The position numbers were made by a program, and so were the translations under genes. From DATKRB01 sp036501425 (lineage in GTDB: Bacteria > Actinomycetota > Acidimicrobiia > Acidimicrobiales > RAAP-2), in the NCBI GenBank assembly GCA_036501425.1, contig DASYAI010000053.1, positions 1-8,609 of the forward strand: a DNA stretch of 8,609 nucleotides, written 5' to 3'. Numbering within the stretch: the stretch's first letter is position 1; each line of letters opens with the position of its first letter. The notes beneath the pieces are model-generated. The model saw nothing but the letters and a program-made list of their open reading frames with translations. It was not told where the DNA came from and did no database searches. Positions 3,858-8,609 of the stretch are shown in pieces.

Positions 3858-5785
3858 CGCCGCCGCCGGTCGACCCGTCGGCGGAGAACCATCCGGGGGC
3901 CGCTGGCCACCCACCGGGGGCGCCGGATGGCTCTCCGGTGTCGCTGGCCGAGGCCACTGCCCGCCTGACCGCCCCCGGGGCGCTGTTCGAGATGGAAGAG
4001 GTGACCATCCGGGGCGTACCGACCCGCACGTGGAAGTCGGCCCCGACCTCGTTGCGAGACGTGCTCGCCCTGGCCCGGGGCTACGGGGACGCCGACTTCG
4101 TGGTCTACGAGGGCGAGCGGACCACCTTCGCGCAGCATCACCGGGCCGTGGCGACGCTCGCCCACCGGCTGATCGACCGGTTCGGGGTGCAGCCCGGCGA
4201 CCGGGTGGCCATCGCCATGCGCAACCTGCCCGAATGGGTGATCGCGTTCTGGGCCACGGTGGCCGTCGGGGCGGTGGCCGTCCCGCTCAATGCCTGGTGG
4301 GCCCCCGAGGAGCTGCGCTTCGCCCTGGCGGACTGCGGGGCCGTGGTGGTGTTCGCCGACGTCGAGCGCACCGGCCGGCTGACCAGCGTGCTCGGTGCGC
4401 TGCCGGCCCTGCGGGCCCTGGTCGTCGCGGACGAGCACCGCTCGGGCGCTCCGCTGGTGCCCGATCCGGTCCCCGAGGACCCGACGACGGCCGCGACGGC
4501 CGCTGCTCGGACCGGGGCGGCGGTCGCCCGGCACACGTTCAACGAGGTGCTCGGCACCGCCGGTCCGGGCCTCGGGTTGGGGCAGCTGGAGGACCTCGAG
4601 CTACCCGACGTGGTGATCGGGCCGGACGACGACGCCACCATCTTCTACACGTCGGGCACGACCGGCCGGCCCAAGGGCGCCGTGGGGACCCACCGCAACG
4701 CCGCCTCCAACCTCATGAACCTGTTCTTCTTGAACAGCCGCTCGGGGCTGCGCTTCGGCACCGCGTTGACCGGGCTGACCGCGGCATCGACCCAACAGAG
4801 CGTCTTCTTGCTGTCGGTGCCCCTCTTCCACGTCACGGGGTGCCAAGCGGTGATGATCACCTACGCGGCCAGCGGGGGGCGCCTGGTGATGATGCACCAC
4901 TTCGAGCCGGAGCGGGCGCTGACGCTGATCGAGGCCGAGCGGGTCACCACCTTCGGTGGGGTGCCCGCCATGGTCCTGCAGGTGCTCTCGAGCCCGGAGC
5001 TGGCCGCCCACGACCTCAGCTCGGTCCGCTCGGTCTCCTTCGGCGGGGCCCCCGCCCCGGTCGACCTGGTGCGCCGGATCACCGAGCGGTTCCCCGACGC
5101 CCAGTCGAGCAACGGCTACGGGCTGACCGAAACGTCGGCCACCACCACCATGAACAGCGGCCCGGACTACCTCGCCCGGCCCGACAGCGTGGGGCCCCCG
5201 GTGCCGGTGAGCGACGTCGCCGTCGTGCCCGAGGGTTTCGAAGGCGACGAGCCCGAGCCGCGCCACCTCCGGGCCAGCCCGGCGCCCGGCGAGCTGTGGG
5301 TCAAGGGGCCCCAGGTGGTGCGGGGCTACTGGGAGCAGCCCGAGGAGACGGCGGGCGCCTTCACTCGGGGCTGGTTCCGCACCGGGGACGTGGGCCGCCT
5401 CGACGAGGACGGCTTCGTGTACCTGGTGGACCGAGCGACCGACGTCGTCATCCGGGGCGGCGAGAACGTCTACCCGGCCGAGGTGGAGAGCGCTCTCTTC
5501 GAGCACCCGGCCGTCGCCGACTGTGCCGTGCTCGGCGTCGCCCACCCGGTGCTGGGCGAAGAGGTCGGCGCGGTCGTCGTCCTCCAACCCGGCGCCAAGG
5601 TGGCAGCCGACGAGCTGGCCGCCCACGTCCGGCTCCGCCTGGCACCCTTTAAGGTGCCGACCCGCTTTTGGTTCCGCGCCGTCCCGCTCCCCCGGAACCC
5701 CGCCGGCAAGGTGCTCAAGCGGGTGTTGCGGGACGACGCGCTGGGCAAGGGGCCCGACATGCCCGACGTCGGCCGCTCGGACTGA
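3854..5785 (+). CDS. Class I adenylate-forming enzyme, probable fatty-acyl-CoA ligase (FadD-like)
   Basis: Such ligases activate a carboxylic acid with ATP to an acyl-adenylate and then transfer it to CoA. From the ATG at 3854 the protein has 643 residues, rather long for the family. The first ~30 residues are a Pro/Gly-rich leader. The order of motifs is complete: YTSGTTGRPKGA (265-276, ATP-phosphate loop), GYGLTETSA (421-429), GELWVKGPQVVRGYW (479-493), GWFRTGDVG (506-514, Asp512 contacts the ribose), DRATDVVIRGGENVYPAEVE (526-545, hinge and A8) and NPAGKVLKR (615-623, catalytic Lys619). An Ala/Pro/Asp-rich insert at ~197-250 precedes the P-loop. No signal peptide or membrane segment is seen. 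The start is fixed by the ATGA overlap with orn; the frame is open further left inside orn. The substrate cannot be read off. The nearby acyltransferase suggests a fatty acid, but that is inference. Confidence 0.92.
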   Translation: MTPPPVDPSAENHPGAAGHPPGAPDGSPVSLAEATARLTAPGALFEMEEVTIRGVPTRTWKSAPTSLRDVLALARGYGDADFVVYEGERTTFAQHHRAVATLAHRLIDRFGVQPGDRVAIAMRNLPEWVIAFWATVAVGAVAVPLNAWWAPEELRFALADCGAVVVFADVERTGRLTSVLGALPALRALVVADEHRSGAPLVPDPVPEDPTTAATAAARTGAAVARHTFNEVLGTAGPGLGLGQLEDLELPDVVIGPDDDATIFYTSGTTGRPKGAVGTHRNAASNLMNLFFLNSRSGLRFGTALTGLTAASTQQSVFLLSVPLFHVTGCQAVMITYAASGGRLVMMHHFEPERALTLIEAERVTTFGGVPAMVLQVLSSPELAAHDLSSVRSVSFGGAPAPVDLVRRITERFPDAQSSNGYGLTETSATTTMNSGPDYLARPDSVGPPVPVSDVAVVPEGFEGDEPEPRHLRASPAPGELWVKGPQVVRGYWEQPEETAGAFTRGWFRTGDVGRLDEDGFVYLVDRATDVVIRGGENVYPAEVESALFEHPAVADCAVLGVAHPVLGEEVGAVVVLQPGAKVAADELAAHVRLRLAPFKVPTRFWFRAVPLPRNPAGKVLKRVLRDDALGKGPDMPDVGRSD

Positions 5786-5793
5786 GCGGGCCG
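5772..5793 (+). terminator. Possible GC-rich hairpin over the ligase stop codon
   Basis: CCGCTC (5773-5778) and GAGCGG (5784-5789) are a perfect 6-bp inverted repeat with a five-base loop, and the arms can extend with one bulge. The TGA stop at 5783-5785 lies across the loop and 3' arm. No T run follows. Hairpins of this kind may end transcription in high-GC actinobacteria; support is moderate to weak. Confidence 0.3.
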
Positions 5794-5807
5794 CCCGGTG
5801 CTCGGCG

Positions 5808-5852
5808 CGGCCCGGCCGGACCCGGCCCGGCCGGACCCGGCCCGACCGGCCG
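5808..5852. repeat. 15-bp GC-rich tandem repeat between convergent genes
   Basis: CGGCCCGGCCGGACC occurs twice without change (5808-5822 and 5823-5837). A third unit starts the same way (CGGCCCG) and then diverges, up to about 5852. The repeat fills most of the 75-base space between the convergent ligase and peroxiredoxin stops. GGCC and CCGG cores make each unit self-complementary, so RNA from either strand could form strong hairpins and act as a two-way terminator. Confidence 0.7.
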
Positions 5853-5860
5853 ACGCGACC

Positions 5861-6496
5861 TCAGCGGTTGGGCTGGGGGGTAACCCTCAAGTATGGCTTG
5901 AGGGCGGTGAAGCCCTTGGGGAACCTCGTCTTGGCGTCGTCGTCCGAAACCGCCGGCACGATGATGACGTCGTTGCCGTCGGTCCAGTTCACCGGCGTGG
6001 CGACGGAGTAGTCGGCGGTGAGCTGCAGGGAGTCGAGCACCCGCAGGATCTCGGCCACGTTGCGCCCGGTCGACGCCGGGTAGGTCAACGTCAACTTGAC
6101 CTTCTTGTCCGGGCCGATGATGAACACCGAGCGAACCGTCAACGTGTCGTTGGCGTTCGGGTGGATCATGTCGTAGAGGTCCGCCACTTGGCGGTCCTGG
6201 TCGCCGATGAGCGGGAAGTTCAACGCCGCACCCTGGGTCTCGTTGATGTCGCCGGCCCACCCCTTGTGGGACTCGACCGAGTCCACCGACAGACCGATCA
6301 GCTTGGTGTTGCGCTTGTCGAACTCGGGCTTGGCCTTGGCGAAGGCCCCCAGCTCGGTCGTGCACACCGGCGTGAAGTCCTTCGGGTGCGAGAACAAGAT
6401 GCCCCAGCTGTCGCCGAGCCAGTCGTGGAAGTTGATCGTGCCTTCGGTGGTCTCTGCGGTGAAGTCGGGTGCGGTGTCCCCAAGTCGGACTGCCAT
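5861..6496 (-). CDS. 1-Cys peroxiredoxin (Prx6 family)
   Basis: Peroxiredoxins reduce hydrogen peroxide and alkyl or lipid hydroperoxides through a cysteine that is oxidised to sulfenic acid. The 211 residues match Prx6-type enzymes. The N-terminal LGDTAPDFTAETTEG leads to the active-site block HPKDFTPVCTTELG (37-50), with peroxidatic Cys45 and partner His37; Arg122 in VRSVFIIGPDKK completes the expected set. There is no other cysteine, so no resolving Cys in the same chain; recycling would need an external thiol. The long C-terminal domain (LTYPASTGRNVAEILRVLDS onward to FPKG) is typical of the 1-Cys group. The ATG at 6496 is well supported by AGGAGGAG ending five bases upstream, the clearest gene-linked ribosome binding site in the window. 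It is convergent with the ligase and divergent from the HAD phosphatase. Confidence 0.95.
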   Translation of the reverse strand: MAVRLGDTAPDFTAETTEGTINFHDWLGDSWGILFSHPKDFTPVCTTELGAFAKAKPEFDKRNTKLIGLSVDSVESHKGWAGDINETQGAALNFPLIGDQDRQVADLYDMIHPNANDTLTVRSVFIIGPDKKVKLTLTYPASTGRNVAEILRVLDSLQLTADYSVATPVNWTDGNDVIIVPAVSDDDAKTRFPKGFTALKPYLRVTPQPNR

Positions 6497-6501
6497 GACT
6501 G

Positions 6502-6509
6502 CTCCTCCT
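6502..6509 (-). promoter_or_regulatory. Strong Shine-Dalgarno of the peroxiredoxin gene
   Basis: AGGAGGAG on the minus strand (6509-6502) stands five bases before the ATG at 6496. It fixes the start and contrasts with dut, orn and the ligase, which show none. High translation would suit a detoxifying enzyme. Confidence 0.85.
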
Positions 6510-6581
6510 GTTGGATCCTGATGGAATCGTGGTGGCGTGCGGCGCGGTCGGGCATGGCCTCGGCGGGCTGCTGACCAGCGC

Positions 6582-6593
6582 GTAGCAGGCTAC
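6582..6593. repeat. Short inverted repeat over the proposed peroxiredoxin -10
   Basis: GTAGC-AG-GCTAC (6582-6593) is a perfect 5-bp inverted repeat with a two-base centre. It contains the proposed -10 box (6592-6587) of the peroxiredoxin promoter. It may be an operator, or simply chance. No known redox regulator site is recognised. Confidence 0.3.
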
Positions 6594-6615
6594 TCCACCC
6601 TCGGGCAATTGTCGA
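6587..6615 (-). promoter_or_regulatory. Candidate sigma-70-type promoter of the peroxiredoxin gene
   Basis: On the minus strand TCGACA (6615-6610, five of six bases of TTGACA), a 17-base spacer and TAGCCT (6592-6587, fits TANNNT) form the best promoter match in this intergenic region. Transcription would start near 6580, giving a leader of roughly 84 bases before the ATG. Confidence 0.5.
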
Positions 6616-6700
6616 CTCGTTGGGTCATGATTTCGCCACGATCAGCGGCCCCCCACCGAGTCCTCCGGTCCCGACCCGGTGGCGCGCGAGACTCGACCGC

Positions 6701-7495
6701 GTGCCGGAGCCGACCGCGTCTGGGCCTGCTGGGCTGTCCGACCTCCGCTCGGACCCGGGCCTCCGCCGGTCCCGGCCCTCGCCCTCGGCCGCACCGGGGC
6801 GCCCGGCCTCCCCGCCGGTCGAGACCGTGGCCGCTTTCGACTTCGACGGCACCCTGGTCTCCGGCGGCAGCGTCCTGCCGTTCCTCGCCGCCGTCCGGGG
6901 CCCCGCTCCGGTGGCCAGGGAGGTCCTCCGGGCGCTGCCCAAGCTGGTCCGCGGGGCGGTGCTCGGGGGGTCCTGGGCCGACACGGCCAAAGAGCAGTTG
7001 TTCGTCCGCCTCCTCGGGGGGCTGCGGGCGGAGGAGGTCGCCGAGCGGGCCGCCGCCTTCGGGCAGCGCCACCTGGGCCGGCGCCTGCGGCCGGCCATGC
7101 GCGACCGGCTCGAGTGGCACCGGGCGCAAGGCCACCGCCTGCTCGTGGTGTCGGCCTCGCCCGAGTACTACGTCGGTCCGTGCGCCGAGCTGCTCGCCAT
7201 GGACGGTGCCGTGGGCACCCGCCTCGCCGTGGACAGCGGCGGGTTGCTCACCGGCTACTACGAGGGGCGCAACTGCCGGGGGGCGGAGAAGTACACCCGG
7301 GTGGTCGCCTGGCTGCGGGACAACGGCCTGGGCGGGAGCTCGGGCCAGGGCCAGCCCGTCTTGTGGGCCTACGGCAACAGCCGGGGCGACCGGCGGATGC
7401 TCGACGCCGCCGACTACGGGGTCGACGCCGGGCGGCTCGGGCGCGTGGGCAGCCTCCGCCGCTTCCTCCGCCTGCGCGACGTGGCCGGCCGCTAG
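6701..7495 (+). CDS. HAD-superfamily IB phosphatase (SerB-like hydrolase)
   Basis: HAD-IB enzymes remove phosphate from small molecules such as phosphoserine or lipid-linked phosphates through a phospho-aspartate intermediate. All four motifs are present (numbered from the GTG at 6701): I, FDFDGTLV (46-53, with nucleophile Asp47 and acid/base Asp49); II, LLVVSASPEYYV (147-158); III, GAEKYTRV (194-201, Lys197); IV, YGNSRGDRRML (224-234, Asp230). A helical cap lies between I and II. A Cys at ~161 and the RNCRG segment resemble the HAD-IB 'hyp1' subfamily. The start is uncertain. The frame is open from a TTG at 6620; GTG at 6701 is chosen because the codon bias becomes coding-like around there. 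GTG at 6827 would begin immediately before the first strand and give a ~222-residue enzyme; none has a good ribosome binding site. The natural substrate cannot be told. Confidence 0.88.
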   Translation: MPEPTASGPAGLSDLRSDPGLRRSRPSPSAAPGRPASPPVETVAAFDFDGTLVSGGSVLPFLAAVRGPAPVAREVLRALPKLVRGAVLGGSWADTAKEQLFVRLLGGLRAEEVAERAAAFGQRHLGRRLRPAMRDRLEWHRAQGHRLLVVSASPEYYVGPCAELLAMDGAVGTRLAVDSGGLLTGYYEGRNCRGAEKYTRVVAWLRDNGLGGSSGQGQPVLWAYGNSRGDRRMLDAADYGVDAGRLGRVGSLRRFLRLRDVAGR

Positions 7496-8609
7496 CCCGG
7501 GACCCCGGCCGCGGCCACGATCCGGCCCCCGTACGCTCCCAGGGCCGTCGTGAGGTCGCCCATCTGGGGCGCGTCGCCGAAGGACCGGACCGTCCCGGAC
7601 GCCCCGGCCACCAGGTACCCGGCACCGGTCCGGGCCGCCACGATGCCCACCGTGCCCGGACCGACCGCCGTCCCGGCATCGGAGCCGTCGAAGGCGGCGT
7701 CGCCGAAGGCGAAGATCCCGCCGTCGGCCGCCACCTCCCAGTAGCCCCCGCCGTCGGGGGTGGCCGCCATGCCCACGATGGGCTGGTTGAGCGGCCGCCC
7801 GCCCATCGAGCCGTCGAAGGCGGCGTCGCCGAAGGCGAAGATCCCGCCGTCGGCACCGGCCAACCGGTACCCGCCCAGGCCCCCACTCGGTTGGTCGACC
7901 ACGGTGAACCAGTCGGACTTCAACCCGAAGTCGGCCGCGAACTGCACCCCGCTGAGGGTGACCGTGCCGGCCGTCCCGACGACCGCCACCGACGTGGCCC
8001 GGCCACCGCCGGCGCCCTCGCCGTTGCGGTTGGTCACCGCGACCGACTGGAGCGTGCCGAGCTGGGGGAACCGGCTGGTGATCGCGCTCACCGCCACGCT
8101 GGCGGTCCAGCTGTGGTTCGGGTTGCACGCGCCGCTCACGCAGATCCCGTCCCCGGCGTCGGCCACCGGGGCGAAGGGTGAGCCCTCGGCCCCCGAGGCA
8201 CTGAAGCCGCCGGTGGAGGCCGAGTAGTAGGTGGTGGCCACCGCACCGCCGGGCAGCTCCATCACCTCGCCGTTGGTATCGGTCACCGCCAGCGAGCTCA
8301 GGGCGTTGGCGTTGCGCACCCCGGGATAGCTCTGGCAGGTCTGGTCACAGGTGTCGGCGTAGCCGCCGTACCCGCCGGGATGGCTGAGGACGTAGGAGCG
8401 GGCCGCCACGGCCTGGGCCTCGAGCTCCTGAAAGCCCCACGCCTCCCCTTGGGGGCCACCGGCGCCCAGCGAGCCCCAGCTGGCCGGCGACTCGCTCGGC
8501 ACCACGTCGTCGAGATACTGGCCGAGCCCGACCACGTTGACCGTCCGCTGGGCCCCGGTCGAGGTCTCGACCGCCTCGAGCTGACCGCCGACGCTCAGGT
8601 TGCCGCCGG
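7492..8609 (-). CDS. SpoIID/LytB-domain protein with C-terminal GYW/GGIFAFGDA repeats, N-terminus outside window
   Basis: This is a partial gene: the frame is open through the right edge and ends at TAG 7494-7492, leaving about 371 visible residues. The SpoIID/LytB part opens with TVNVVGLGQYLDDVVPSE, then SPASWG (~8545-8475). The Glu in VPSESPASW (8491-8493) aligns with the SpoIID catalytic Glu. AQAVAARSYVLSH follows, then DTCDQTCQSYPGV (8355-8317), whose two Cys sit where related proteins keep a Cys/His cluster, and AVATTYYSASTGG. A second Cys pair is in ICVSGACNPNHSW. SpoIID is a peptidoglycan lytic transglycosylase and LytB an amidase enhancer, so a cell-wall role outside the membrane is likely. 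The C-terminal ~127 residues are three ~42-residue repeats of the type seen in secreted actinobacterial proteins. A signal peptide would be off the window. Sporulation need not be implied. Confidence 0.88.
   Translation of the reverse strand, partial: GGNLSVGGQLEAVETSTGAQRTVNVVGLGQYLDDVVPSESPASWGSLGAGGPQGEAWGFQELEAQAVAARSYVLSHPGGYGGYADTCDQTCQSYPGVRNANALSSLAVTDTNGEVMELPGGAVATTYYSASTGGFSASGAEGSPFAPVADAGDGICVSGACNPNHSWTASVAVSAITSRFPQLGTLQSVAVTNRNGEGAGGGRATSVAVVGTAGTVTLSGVQFAADFGLKSDWFTVVDQPSGGLGGYRLAGADGGIFAFGDAAFDGSMGGRPLNQPIVGMAATPDGGGYWEVAADGGIFAFGDAAFDGSDAGTAVGPGTVGIVAARTGAGYLVAGASGTVRSFGDAPQMGDLTTALGAYGGRIVAAAGVPG
7495..7875 (-). repeat. Three 42-residue repeats in the SpoIID-like protein
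   Basis: Repeat 1 (7875-7750) and repeat 2 (7749-7624) each have 42 residues and share ADGGIFAFGDAAFDGS. Repeat 3 (7623-7495) is degenerate, keeping GY, the SFGDA core and the IVAA end. Repeats 1 and 2 contain an identical 47-bp DNA segment at 7808-7854 and 7682-7728, exactly 126 bp apart. Such modules probably form blades of a propeller or a solenoid and occur in secreted proteins; their ligand is not known to me. Confidence 0.85.

Noticed and set aside
4601..5626. 341-residue minus-strand frame opposite the ligase
   Set aside because: Antisense shadow with His/Gly/Arg-rich translation; nothing recognisable.
4030..5652. 540-residue plus-strand open frame inside the acyl-CoA ligase
   Set aside because: It is the +2 shadow of a high-GC gene; its translation is Arg/Gly/Pro-rich without motifs, while the other frame carries a complete adenylating enzyme.
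5808..5852. CRISPR-like repeats
   Set aside because: The units are directly adjacent without spacers; simple tandem repeat.
6590..8128. 512-residue minus-strand open frame across the HAD and SpoIID genes
   Set aside because: It is antisense to one real gene and out of frame with the other; composition is that of a GC-rich shadow.
6679..8181. 500-residue plus-strand open frame over the same interval
   Set aside because: Overlaps the HAD gene out of frame and the SpoIID gene in antisense; no family motif.

Overview
The window is high-GC DNA with tightly packed genes, frequent GTG starts, few Shine-Dalgarno sequences and strongly G/C-biased third codon positions. This points to an actinobacterium. 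A SpoIID-like protein ends in repeats of the GYW...ADGGIFAFGDA type, which I associate mainly with Acidimicrobiia and relatives. A WS/DGAT lipid acyltransferase and a secreted 'Lipoprotein_15' repeat protein fit that group. The class assignment is an inference; the phylum is fairly safe.

Layout, left to right. Bases 1-407 hold the 3' end of a plus-strand secreted repeat protein with a Pro/Thr/Ala-rich tail. Bases 408-1133 contain no gene I can support, although both neighbours point into the gap; it holds several small hairpins, a 13-bp tandem repeat and an orphan strong Shine-Dalgarno. A minus-strand arm follows: dUTPase (start 3199), then WS/DGAT acyltransferase, then tRNA-Gly(GCC) only 7 bases beyond the acyltransferase stop. 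A plus-strand arm starts 74 bases from dut: oligoribonuclease (orn), then an acyl-CoA ligase joined to it by an ATGA stop/start overlap. A GC-rich spacer with a 15-bp tandem repeat separates the ligase from a convergent 1-Cys peroxiredoxin. The peroxiredoxin is divergent from a HAD-IB phosphatase. The phosphatase converges with a SpoIID/LytB-domain protein that runs off the right edge, and the two genes share one CTAG tetranucleotide as stop codons on opposite strands.

How the genes may work together: the dut and orn arms leave a common 74-bp region, and each pairs a nucleotide-housekeeping gene with a lipid gene. The ligase could supply acyl-CoA, which WS/DGAT enzymes use to make triacylglycerol or wax ester; the sequence does not give the true substrate. 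Both first genes (dut, orn) have a GTG start with a TANNNT -10-like hexamer 6-7 bases before it, as expected for leaderless mRNAs. The peroxiredoxin has a strong Shine-Dalgarno and a plausible promoter with a leader.

I found no defence system, mobile element, CRISPR array or clearly new gene system. Most of the window is ordinary chromosome. The points most worth a second look are the unexplained 726-bp convergent gap, the divergent leaderless promoter with two inverted repeats, the start-codon hairpin of the acyltransferase, the shared CTAG stop and the recently homogenised repeat in the SpoIID-like gene.
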